Assembly: GCA_020881915.1 (NCBI GenBank) | Contig: JAJFPB010000004.1 | Span: 1,798,001-1,862,000 of the forward strand | Length of the DNA: 64,000 nucleotides | Source: Paramyrothecium sp. XJ0827 | Lineage: Eukaryota > Ascomycota > Sordariomycetes > Hypocreales > Stachybotryaceae | Direction: 5' to 3' | Shown: positions 22,886 to 34,300 of the stretch, one piece after another | Numbering within the stretch: the stretch's first letter is position 1 | How the letters are laid out: each line of letters opens with the position of its first letter | Made by a program: the position numbers and the translations under genes | Notes under the pieces: model-generated | Told to the model about the DNA's origin: nothing | The model's input: only the letters and a program-made list of their open reading frames with translations | The model's database searches: none

Positions 22886-23679
22886 ATGGCTACTCGACGG
22901 TCTCAGTAAGTGCCGGGCTCTACGCGAATTCGTTCCTCGCTGCCATTGGCCCGACTGGGCCTCCGCTATTTGTGCTCAAGGCGCTGACCCCCGAACAGGT
23001 TTCACCAGCAGGTCCTCGTCGACACCACGCCTCTCCCCGAGGATGTCCCCGCCGTCAAGGAAGTAGGCGCCAGCTCCGCGCCCCTCCTCTCCGCTGCTTT
23101 CTTCATCGGCGCGCGATGCCGTGACTACAACGACGATTACATGCAGTGCAAGACAGAGAATCCCGGCCGGGGAGAGTTTGAGTGCATGAAGGAGGGTCGA
23201 CGAGTCACCCGCTGTGCTTCTAGCGTGTACGTCCATAGTCCTTGATTTTGGTAGCCTATTGGCTACGTGTGGCCAGTGGGAGAGAACGTGTGGCCAGAGC
23301 AGGAATTGGGATCATAACGCTGATTCCTGAATTGAATTTAGGATCAAGGACATCAACACGCACTGCCTCAGCGAGTTCCGCAAGCACTGGGAGTGCTTGG
23401 ATGACCGAAACCACCAGCTGTGGCAATGCCGCCCAGCCGAGTGGAAGCTCAACAAGTGTGTCTTTGACAACCTGGTACGTCACACCTCGGACTTGTTGGT
23501 TCTCTTGTGGAAGAGCACACGTTGACATGCCTCTGCAGAAACTCGAGAAGAAGATCCCCGATCAGCCAAACAACGTGGTCCCCGTCGAGCTACGGACGAA
23601 GCAGATCTTCGCCGACGTCCGCATTGGCCCTGGCGACGGCAAGCCCTTCCTCGCTGGGCAGAGCGAGGCGAAGCAATAG
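22886..23679 (+). CDS. Complex I accessory subunit, NDUFA8-type (20.8 kDa CHCH protein)
   Basis: Exons 22886-22905, 22999-23226, 23342-23474 and 23539-23679 encode 173 residues. This subunit sits on the intermembrane-space side of NADH:ubiquinone oxidoreductase. All cysteines fall into four CX9C motifs: 47/57, 69/79, 91/101 and 112/122. That makes two CHCH domains, which are imported and oxidised by the Mia40 pathway, so no cleavable presequence is expected and none is seen. The N terminus LVDTTPLPEDVPAVKEVG and the C-terminal RIGPGDGKPFLAGQ fit the Neurospora 20.8-kDa subunit. The first exon is 20 bases; donors are GTAAGT, GTACGT and GTACGT. Complex I genes are absent from Saccharomyces, which supports a filamentous fungus. 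Confidence 0.94.
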
Positions 23680-26600
23680 AGGCTGGATATCCTAGGCGAT
23701 CGGCCTACAGCATGTACATTTTAACCGTCGAGATGAGAAGTGAATCATTAGAGTTGATCAGGCAGTCTGTTTCTATCTGTGCAGCTGAACAATTGTTTTC
23801 GCTTCTTGGACTTGTGTCCCCCTCACGCCGGCGTATATCATGCGTAAGCATGTCACCGGTGATGACGGAATTACGCCTCACCAACGTATTCACCTTTGTC
23901 TTCGTTTCTGTCTCTGTCCTCAGTCCAGCTGCGATGTTTGGCACCATACATCATGTCTCGAACTTGAAATGGCTCTCACCATGGCCTCCTCCCAGAGTTT
24001 CCTGGTTGGTCAGCGGAGGTTGCACATGAGAGGTGCAAGTGACGGGGGATTTAGGAGGGCCAAAGGATCCAGCCATGACACTGTGTGTTTGGAAAAGAGA
24101 CAGCTTGGTCTGTTGTCTCACGCATGAGTTACCAAGGATGTGACCATTCTCCGGCCAGTCGTACATCATGGGGCTGGGTGCAGAATCACTGTGCTAGTGA
24201 CACGAGTGCCAGCCGTAGTTTTTTCAGTGGTTCATCGGCGTATGGTCACATGCTTCATTGATGTAGAAGAGTGATTCATCGTGACAACCTTGGACAACAT
24301 CGAGTCCACGGCGAGAGAACCATGCGCTGATCTTCCGACCCTTGACGATGCACACCGAAGTAAAGTCTTGAAAAAAGTCCAACCGAAGAAAGTCAGATTC
24401 AGGATTGCACTACCAAGATGCTGGGATACAACCACGGCCAACCCCTACAGGGTAGCTTGTGCTTCTGCTTTTTCGTGGAAGACCAAACTTTGCAACCTCT
24501 AATTGCCGTCATTCCTATCTGAAACAGGTCTGAACACTTGTCCGCTGTTATGGAACAGGCTGCTCGGAACAATGATAACGACAGAGTCGCGCAAGACGGG
24601 GCGGCGCCAGCACGATGGTAACTTACAAATCATAATAGAAGCAACTCTTGCTGAGACTCGGCGATATCTACCTATTGGACTTGGCCTGCGACTGGTCGGA
24701 CAGCCGATTCCCACACCAACATCAGCTGGCAGCTACTCAAGTGATGCGGGCTTGGCTCGGGCTAGATGCTCTTTGTGACCACCACTTGATGCACGTGGTC
24801 GAGGTCGGCTCGGTTCTGACTACCATAACTGGATCCTGTGTCATGAAGAGGGCATGATAACAACGCAAAGCGTCGGTTGCGTGCTGGAAAAAGCGCCAGA
24901 AGTGTGGATATATGGAATAGGAGCGAGGGTCCGTTCAACAGATGGTGCATCCCCAGTGGCGTAGTGCACCGGCTGCTCGTCAGAAATGCTTTCTTCAAGT
25001 TTTAGTCCCTGGGCTGGATCCGGGTCGGAGAATGTCTAGAACCCAGCCTGCATGCTATGTTGCAGAGCTGTGGGTTTCACCATCCTCGTGGCGGGTCATT
25101 CACTGGGGACCGCCCACGGATGTCATCCGAACAGACATGCAGCTATCCCTAGCGGAGGGGGGGGAAAGCAGGAGAAAAAAGCCGCGCTGCACTGAAGATC
25201 ACGACCCAGCCGATCATTGGATGACTTGTGGATATGGGCGACGTTGGAAGTGCGGGATGGGACCTAGCAGTCGAGGCTAATCGAGCGGGTACAGTGCAAG
25301 CTCGATCTCGCCATGGCACGATCAAGATATCTCCTGAGAGTTTACCGTAGAAGCCAGGAGAACCCCTGAGAGAACAGACCCGCTGCGTTAGTGCAAGGTG
25401 TTGGTCGAATGCGTGGATCAGGCTTGCGTCGCACACATGGAGAGACATGTACAAACGACTGTGCGGAAAAGCTGGCAACGCGCCATGCTGTGTTAGCTGC
25501 ATCTCTAGACTATTCCATGAGACCGTCGGAGGACCGAACAAAGGAGGACGTCATGCTGAAACACACGAGGGGTTGTGGCGGGGACGAAGAAGGAGGAGGG
25601 AGAATACAGCACCCGTTCCTCTTACAGCTGGATGTTTCTGTGTTTCAACCCGTCCGTGGGAGCTGAGGGCTTTATTTTGGGAACTTACGACAATAGATGC
25701 TGTTGTTGGATGAATGAATGGGTGTGGAATTGTGGGCTACAGTGATGGGGGCTGTCAGGGATGGGGCCCTTTGGGGGAATTGTCGGGCCGTTTCGTGTAG
25801 AAAGGCGCTTCCGAATTGTTTCGTTTCCCGCAAAATGACAGCCAGTGCCGCGTGGTCCCCCGCTCTCGAGATGAGACGAACGAGGCAATATCGACTGCCG
25901 GTGTGTGCGGGATTGATTGCATCAAACGGAACAAGTTGGTGTGGCGACACAGTTGGGATGAGTAAGGCCAGTTCTTTTTTCTGGTGTGCGCGACGTTTGA
26001 GATTGGCTCAGACGGACAAGATGGGCGCAGCATCCTAGGAAACCCGTGAGCCGTATCATTTGACAAAGATCTGACGCCGTGAGAAAAAAGAGACCGGAAA
26101 AAAAAAGAAGCATGACATGACATCAGATTGGCATTTCGCGCATGGTCTGGGCTAAAATTACGAAACTGCGAAAACATCATCTTCGGAGTTCTCAATGCTG
26201 CATCTCTTGTGCTCAGTTGTCAAAGGAACACCTGTGTAGGGGCAGTGTAGTCCTAATTGACCCCGCCATAAGCTCACAGAGGATCGCACCGAAACAGGGT
26301 CTGCATCGGACACAAGGACAAGAATAGAGCACATGCATGCACAGGTACGTCCAGCGAGCGATGGTCCGGCCAGGGCCGCCAAGATGTGCATCCCATCGAC
26401 AGAATGTCATCGACTGGCTGCCGCGAGCCCATTTTCTCTGCCTGCCTCGAGGCGGTGCTGTTGGCTCCGGTCCACTGCACGCACTCGGGCGCTAAGACGA
26501 GGTAGTTGGAAACATCGCGCAAAGGAACAAGATCTCAACCACGCTATGCTCGCCGTGTTTGCTCATGTCTCACCAGTTGCCGCTGGATGGGAAAAGGCCC

Positions 26601-29296
26601 CTGGGCGCTGCCTTGGTTTCTTCTGCAAGCGGCTGACACGACTTCTTTAGTGGCACTCTAGGCAATGCAGCTCCCTAGCCGCGAGTATGTTAGGCTCTTC
26701 GACGAAGCCGTTGTTGGCTCAAACGTAGTGGTTTGATGTTGGTCCGCTTGGTGTAGTGCTGTGGTTGGTCAAGATAGCTTAGCCGGGGAGTCGTTCCGCT
26801 GTTTTTGGCCTCTTCGTCGTACCCCGATTTAATTCCTTTTACCCCAGCATTCGCGGCATATTAGATTGCGGCAATGAATCAAACGTTGCAAGGAATGAAA
26901 CAAACTCAGGAGATTAACCGACAAGCAACGCATAATGTAAGTACGAATGCCCTGGCGGCGATGAGATGAAGCTCCATCTTGTAATTATGGCGGGAGATGA
27001 TCCAAGGCGTAGGAGATTCGGCTGCCATGCCCTGGAGCAGGGGTCGACCCAGCAGCGCACCAGAAGGGCCAGATGGACCAGAGCCGCTAAGATTAACAGC
27101 GTGTTTCAGGGAGAGTGTGCTCCACCCGGCCTCATAGCTTCTTTGATGGAGCCGCCGTGCTCTGGTTGGCTGCTTCGCCAAGGACGCTGCAGCACTTGAG
27201 GCGCCACGTCTGCAAGGTACGGTCAGGGGTTCGACAACCTCACTCGTCTTACGCAGCGGCTTCGTGGTGTTGGTGGAGAGATCGAGCTTTTCCCCTCTTC
27301 CCCGAGTCCGTTTGATGCACCCGTATGCCGGGCCAGGCGGAGATGACGACGACTGGGATGCGCAGGGCAAACATATTAAAAATTTTCCTCAAGCGAGCGA
27401 GGGCGAATCCAATGCCGGACATGATCGTCGCAATTCGAGATTCCTCCGTGGGGCTGGTCTCATTGTCGGACAATTGCACAAAGGGCACTCCTCCTTTCAC
27501 CCCTCTACTTGTGTGAGTAAGGGAGTGGGTGTGTTTGGGTCAATATTGTCAGGTAAGGCGGCTACATTCCAGCTGGTGGTACAGCTCTGTAGTGCCACCA
27601 GGAGAAGCAACACAAGCCGAGCATGCGCGCTCTTTCTTCTCGAGCGGCGGCAGTAGCTTCTGATGTCCGTACCACGAGTGATATCTGACACGACCGAAAT
27701 GCCTGAATCATGCTCGTCTTGCCATTCGTTCTTCGTGGCTTGTTTCCGAGGAGCTCCTAGCCTCCGTCCCTTCACCGTGACACATGGCACAAAAGACCGG
27801 CGCATGACCTAATCCCTACAATTGGCTGTTGCGCCGTCATGATTCGAGTGGCATCTTCTCCGCTTGGTAAACCAATTCTTCGACGCCCTAGGCACAGTCT
27901 CTGCTGGATTGCATGGCACCGGCTCCTTGGATACATGGCTGAGACTTTCGGTAAAATGCTAGCGTCGGCAGCGTTATGGGACCTTAGGACCGAGGGTCGA
28001 TTGTTCTAGCTTCGTACCTGTCCGTTGGTGCTATGAGCCGGGTTTCCGAGTAGAGCACAGTGGCTACATGAAGTCCAGGAACCTTCATCGGGCTCGTTGT
28101 TTGAGCACGACAAGGGGTGCTTGCCGAGGAGTCAATGCACCCATTTTCAGATGGCACGTAGTAAGCACAGCTGCCGGACAGCTCCGAGCGCTGTGCGATG
28201 CCCTGGATCTTGGTGCAGTGAAAGGATGGGGGCAGGGGGCCAGATGGAGCGGGTGTACCTAATAATACTGCTGGCTTGGGCCCCTGTTGTCAGACGTCGT
28301 ACGGTACGTTGACTAAATTGTTGGGCTACTGGGTCGACGAGCGGCAGCAAGGAGCGGACGAGTGCTGTAGCTCCTATACGTTTTGACGCCCAGTAGCCTG
28401 GGACGTTCGTCCGAGCCCATCATGATCCGTCATGATGGCGACGCACGCGATGGGGATATCCCCACGAGACTATCTTTGTTAGTGTGAGCTCTTTGTCCTA
28501 CGCCTGCAGCACACGGACATCGACAATGCTAGTCAAACAAGGAGCAAAGGCGAACAAAGAGATACGGATAAGAGAAGAAAGGAAAAAATTCAAATCGCTT
28601 CAGCACCAGGAGGCACGGGTGCACCCACCGACAAACCCGCCAAAAACCTCTCACCCGATCAAAGAGATGGAGATGGAAGATCGGCACTCCCCCCATAAGC
28701 CCTTGAGCTTTGATCCACCAGGGATGCCCGGCAGGGAATCGAAGTTGATGAAACTCGAAGGGGCAGGTTTCTTAAATTATTAGTGACGAAATTTCATGGG
28801 CGAACAATCTAAAATTCCGCCCCAGCTCAGGCCTGGCTTGCCCATGGTCAATCTCACGGCGCTCAGGGAAGGTGATGGGCGATGGAAGGGGATTGCGCTG
28901 GGGGAAGAGCCAGGCCGAAACACAGGGGTAGTCCCTTTTGCCGGATTCGTAACCTCCACCTTAGGGTAGGGTAGCGCCGCGCCAACCGACGTCCGGGTGC
29001 TGCACGGTACCGTCCCATTTCTGCCAAAGAACAGCGGCTGCGGGACCTGCTCTAGGCGGCTTAGGCCCAGGTACCCACGGCCGCTAATTGGCCCGTGGGT
29101 CCGTGCCTCCACTTCCTCCCATCCCATCCCATGGGCATGGCTTGGCCCGGTCTCCAACCCCTGGCCTGGCGTGGTCTCGAAGGCCTGCGCTGCGCTCACT
29201 CCCGCACTCACCTCACACTCACACTCACATTCACCTCCACAGCGCCCCGACGGCGCGCCAGCTGCACGGCAGGGCCCTGCCAGCCGGGGTCGCATG
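23680..29296. other. Gene desert of 5.6 kb
   Basis: Apart from the 3' flank of the complex I gene, I find no frame with a recognisable domain, consistent splice sites or codon bias. Frames are short, under about 160 codons, and pile up on both strands, as expected in GC-balanced noncoding DNA. No tRNA, 5S rRNA, snRNA or transposon feature was recognised. It may contain regulatory DNA, noncoding transcripts or fast-evolving small secreted protein genes that need transcript data to see. Confidence 0.45.
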
Positions 29297-29687
29297 CACG
29301 GCGGCTCGTCTTTAATAACGTCGTGCTGCCCACTCACCTCCATCTTCTTCCCTCCTTCTGATTCACCTCAAGAGTCCTAGTCGACCTTTTGCGACCGACC
29401 CTTTGACCTTCCTTTCAACCTTCCCTTTCTTTTCAACCACCTTTTGTGTTCTTGACGACACATCCACTCCTTCAAAACCAACGATCTCACGATAACCCGT
29501 CGCTCCTTTGCAAACAACAAGACCTCTCACACACCCACATCCAAACATCCATATCAAACGATCGTCCTTGACGGATTCGACTTGTGTAGCAGTGCTGCCC
29601 AACGCCAGCTGGTTCTGATATCACCACATCAAAAACACATCTTCGTTTTCGATACACCAGGCCAACGCAAGACAAACTTCTCTGAAG
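29297..29687 (+). promoter_or_regulatory. Probable 5' leader exon of the CAP-domain gene
   Basis: This 391-base stretch contains no ATG on the plus strand and is strongly C/T- and A-rich, like fungal 5' leaders. It ends at a strong donor, AAG|GTATGT. Joined to 30275-30334, which also lacks ATG, it would give a leader of up to 450 bases before the CAP start codon at 30335. The transcription start is not known. Confidence 0.5.
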
Positions 29688-30274
29688 GTATGTGTACGGT
29701 GTGCATCCTGATTTCCCGCTCGTTTCCCTCCGGCCCTCCACTTGCCCGCAACCGTTATTGGACCCTCCAACAGCCCAACCGCGAGCGTTTCTGGGGTTGC
29801 CACCGGCCGACAACGTTCCAAAGGGATTGGTTGTTTGGGACAGCGCAAGGCAAAGCTGCTGCTGTTTTGCTCCGGGTTTGGCTGCATAGTCTTTCGTGGA
29901 GGACTATGCCAAGCAAAGGCCGCGAGCAGGACGCGCGCAATGTCCCAGGCATGGCAACCCAGTGCATGTAAGACATCGACGGCATCTCTTGCATCACGGG
30001 CATGTCTGAGTCGGTATTCCGCTTTCGATAGGCCACTCTCACACTTCACATTCCCACGGTGCCCAGAGCGCATTCCACACGCGTTGCTACATGAATCTAT
30101 TGTACATGATAAACCTTGCGCTGCCAGATGGATTCTGCGCACGGCTTGAAACACCTTGCTTCATCAACACCTCACTCGTTGCAACCCCTGTCGTCATTAT
30201 CGCTGGCTCGATGGTTATGGCGCAGAGCCTACTGTGATTTTGAAAAGTGTCCAAATAGTCTGACCAACTCGCAG
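29688..30274 (+). other. Probable 587-nt intron in the 5' leader of the CAP gene
   Basis: Donor GTATGT at 29688 and acceptor CTCGCAG ending at 30274, with a CTGAC-type branch about 12 bases before it, define an intron that contains many ATGs while both flanking leader parts contain none. It is far longer than the coding introns here. Frames inside it (up to 135 codons on both strands) show no domain. Confidence 0.45.
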
Positions 30275-30334
30275 TCCTTCATTGAACCGTTTCAAGCTTC
30301 TTCCGAACTTCTCCGTCACATCAACCCAAGCAAC

Positions 30335-31358
30335 ATGAAGGCTTCTCTCTGCCTCGCCGCCTCTGGCGCAATCCTGGCCATGGCCGGTCCCATCGACAAG
30401 CGCGCTATGGAGACCAAGTGGGTTCTGGAAGTTGTCACCGTCACCGTCACAGCCGGCGATGGTGTCTTCGTCGAGCAGCCCACTCCTCAGCCCGATCTTC
30501 CCGTCGAGGAGCCCCCTGTTGTCGAGGCTCCCGTTGTCAGCGAGCCCCCTCGCCCTGCTCCCCAGCCTACCACCATCCTCACAAGCATCGTTCCTCAGCC
30601 AGAGCCAACTCGCGAGGAGCCCGCCCCTGCGCCTGAACCTACTCAGGCGCCTGAGCCCCAGCCCGAGGAGCCCGCCCCTGCGCCTCAGCCTGAGCCTGAG
30701 CAGCCTGCTCCTCCTTCTACCCCCGGCCCCGGCAGCGACTACAAGACCACTGTCCTCTACCAGCACAACATCCACCGTGCTAACCACTCCGCCCCTGCTC
30801 TGGAGTGGGACGACACCCTGGCCACCTACGCTGAGAACACCGCCAAGGGCTGCGTCTTTGCTCACGACATGTAAGTTGTGGATCATCACATCCTCGGAAT
30901 ATCCCGCTAACAATGCGACAGGACCCAGGGTGGTGGTGGCTACGGCCAAAACCTGGCTTCGTGGGGTGCCTCTGGCGATATCAGCGGCAAGCAGATTGAG
31001 ATTGCTGCCGGTGGCATCACCAACCAGTGGTACAACGACGAGATGATGAACTGGTCCTTCTACGGTTCTGACAACCCTCCTGAGGGCTCTGACCTCCACG
31101 CCTGGGGTCACTTCACCCAGGTCGTCTGGAAGTCCTCTACCAAGCTGGGCTGCGCCACCGTCCAGTGCCCTGCCGGCAGCGTTCTTGGCCTGCCTTCTTG
31201 GTACACCGTCTGCAACTACAACCCCCCTGGTATGTTCCGAATCGTGTCTGGTCTTTGTCTTTGGTTTTCGTGTGCTAATCCAAAACTTAGGCAACTTTGG
31301 TGGCGAGTACGGTAGAAACGTTCTCGAGCCTCTCGGCCAGCCCCGTGTCACTGTTTAA
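30335..31358 (+). CDS. Secreted CAP-superfamily (SCP/PR-1, Pry-like) protein
   Basis: Exons 30335-30870, 30922-31229 and 31291-31358 encode 303 residues. A signal peptide (about 1-18) is followed by a Kex2-type Lys-Arg at 22-23. A Pro/Glu/Ala-rich linker with EEPAPAP-like repeats fills about 48-130. The CAP domain runs from about 136 to near the end: YQHNIHRANHSAPALEWDD, GCVFAHD, GYGQNLASW, HAWGHFTQVVW, LGCATVQC and YTVCNYNPPGN, with the usual His and Glu/Asp positions and paired cysteines. Fungal Pry proteins bind and export sterols and fatty acids; a similar role here is inference. Codons are strongly biased, suggesting high expression. The long ATG-free leader and leader intron upstream fit the same view. 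Confidence 0.93.
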
Positions 31359-34300
31359 GCAAGTTTGGACGAGCCTAGCCTTGGCTTCGTCGCCCAGCAC
31401 CAGGACAAGCAAGCCACTCGCCTTTAAGGATATCCTCCGGTTGAAGGTGACTCCCCAATTGTGCGGGTGCATGAATCTGTGTGGGAACTTTCGCATCAAG
31501 GCATTATGATCTGTCTTCGCTTCTCATCTGTACGTTATGACAAACACAAATATCGTACTTTACGGAACGATCTTCGATTGTTTTATTTTCTCTTCGAATT
31601 CTCTTTTGCAGGTTGCGAACCTGCCCTTGATTCACTTCATTTGCCTGACCTCGCTGTCATGCTGGCCTTCTAAGTTCTCTCGATGCGAACAGTGGCCAAC
31701 ACCGGGGCTGGACGCTTCGGAGGGAGGTTTAGGGGAGAGCCTTTTAGTTGTGACGAGGCGGAATCGGATTTACGCTTCTTTCAGGGGATGTCTGCTTTGA
31801 CTATGCTTCTTGTTGTGTCACTTCTCGCCGTTTTGGGTCCTTGAACCTCGTGCTGTCTACGTCTGCCACTTGGGGCGTCTCGATGCCTCGCTCTGCTCGC
31901 GTGGACGGGACCGGACATGGACCCGAAGGAAGCTTCTTGAAGTTGGATCGTCACACTTGGTGGATGGTCTGTTTTGCTACTTTACTTTTCTGCTTGATAT
32001 ATAGGGTCAAAAGGGGGGTGGGCATGGCGCAAGTCTTTGTGAATGACGAAATTACGTTTAACCACACCAACATTCATGCAACTTCGGATGTGACTCTGTA
32101 GCCCGCGAGTCTGTAGATCACGGGGAGGTAAAAAAAATTGCGTTGAAGCAAGCCATTTTCTTGTAATGTGATGTTGGCTCAAAAGATGTGATTCCTGGCG
32201 ATGTGAGTCGTTGGGCTTAACGCCGAAATGAACGTTTCATGCCCGTGCTCACCCTGGAGTCAGGGCCATCCTGGCGGGGTTCCCATTATGCCTCTGCGGC
32301 ACAAAGGATTTCAGCATCATGACAGATCATATTTCCTGCTTGGATTAGGAATGACGATCTCTCCTGCAGGGCCTCTTGGCCTTGCGGTAATATGCCTGCC
32401 AAGACTTGACTGTCGGCAGAAGATGCGAGATTCGGAAAAATGCCCCTTGACCACACCTGCAAGGCTGCGTCAGTCGTCACCAACGAAAACCCCTCCACCC
32501 CCGGATAATCTTGAGTATTGCACGGGGTGTGGGGATCGTCGCTTTCGGCGCGTTTGTGAGGGAGACATGACGATTTTCCTATCCACTCCGAGGTAGCAAC
32601 GGGAGGCCCAGAGGACCGTCGCCGCAGCGCCGTGCGATGCGGTCTTTAACCTAAAGGAGGGTTTTCTCAGGAGGACGCTCTTGCAAGCTCCGATACTGTA
32701 CGCATGGACCAGGACTGCTCTCCATTGTTCTCTCCACTTCACCGAGACTGCAGAGGCTCGCCACCAACAGGAGAAACCAAGCGGTTGTGGGGGACCATCG
32801 AGTGCAACGCTCATGACGTAGCAGAAGAGGCGAGAACCCCGTTGGTTCTGGCGTGAAGGGGGGAGGAAGGGCGGTATCGCTGCACGCTGGCTTCGGAAGA
32901 CGGGCTGCAGCAGTCGCGAACGGGCAGAGCTGGCAGCGACGGCATTGTGCACGGTCGGCGGTGCAGAAGCATGTGCGTTGGGGGCCTCTTATCGACAAGT
33001 GCCATGTCGCACAGAGACGGGAAGAGACGAACCTCGCCCTGGTTGCACACGGCGGCACAACTGCTCTGCCCTGCCCGGTGGAAGATGCACAGAAATCCCC
33101 GCAGAAGCAAGCGCCAGGGCTCGATTCCACGGGCGACGCAGGGCCGAACCCCAGGGCTCGCTGGCGACAGCCGATCTGCCGAGGAGGTGGCGTCGAAGAG
33201 ACCGGAGAGCCTCTCTCCAATGCCCGGTCAGCCATCCCCATCCTTGGCGTCGGCTAACAGTGCATTCCCAATGCGGGAGGGCTTACTCTTCAGTAGTATA
33301 GCAGGCACGGTTTTCGCGGGATGGGAACGAGGACCCAATGGGCGGTGCTTTTTTGGCACAAAACTCCGTTTCGGCCGCCGTATGCGATACGACGCCAGGT
33401 TGGCGAAAATGGCATGCATATCGGGTTGGAGCAGTCGGCTGGTGAGTGTTGCGGGCTGCTGTGCATGTGGCTGACCTCTTGCCCTGTGCGTGTCTCATCG
33501 ACCAAGGAACTTGTGTCCGTCTCGAGGCCCCCCACCGGCAGATGCTCGCATCACGGAAATCTCCACCGACTGACGACTTTATTTCGTCGTCGTCGTTGCC
33601 ATCCCTGGCACGACGTTGCACCGGCGTGGACCCTGAAGTCATGCAATGACGGCAAAGAGCCGAAAGACCCTAACCCGGATCGACGCTTTCCCAATTCGTA
33701 TTCCAATTGTCGAGAGTCGGGGGTCGTCTTTGTCGTCTCCCAACTGCCCGACTCGGAAACAGACAGGAGGGAGAGATAGAGAGAAACAGCTCAGATCTGC
33801 GGGTCGTGGTTCAGCCCGTAGAAGCACCGGCCGGCAAGCGGGATGCCTTGCTGGTACGTCCCGCTGTCACTAAATGGCAGCTCAATCCAACATTCGCGAG
33901 GGAAGAATGCGTGATATCTTGCTGCATATACGGCACAGCTCCGAATAATATGCTTGGATCCGGTATAGCTTCCGACCATCCGCGTACGCCCAACCAGACC
34001 CCCCCTGCTCGGCGAAGTGGTGAGATCTCGATCGTCTGATCTACAATAACTTTAAAAGTCGTCGTGGACTTATTCATCAAGCTTTGTACGGTATGACTAA
34101 ACAGTCCGTGATATGCTGATTGAGACGGGGCATGTAGGCAAATAGTGGTAATCGTATCAGCCCTCGGCCCACAGGCCGGAAGGCATCTTAACTCCATCGC
34201 CGGGGGGTTTGAGTTGCAGCAGCTTGGATCCTGCATTGGCGCGCGGGACCAAGGACACAATTGGCGGGTAACGTTAGTTGGGCAAAGCGGGTGTTTCTAG

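Noticed and set aside
28780..29380. Opposed frames of 127 and 187 codons
   Set aside because: Overlap on both strands, low-complexity Pro/Ser/His content, no domain; the right part is better explained as leader DNA of the CAP gene.
30215..31351. 378-codon antisense frame opposite the CAP gene
   Set aside because: It is the shadow of the Pro/Glu repeat and biased codons of the sense gene and crosses its introns.
32470..33870. Dense overlapping frames on both strands, up to 196 codons
   Set aside because: GC-rich noncoding DNA; no splice-supported or homologous protein could be recognised.
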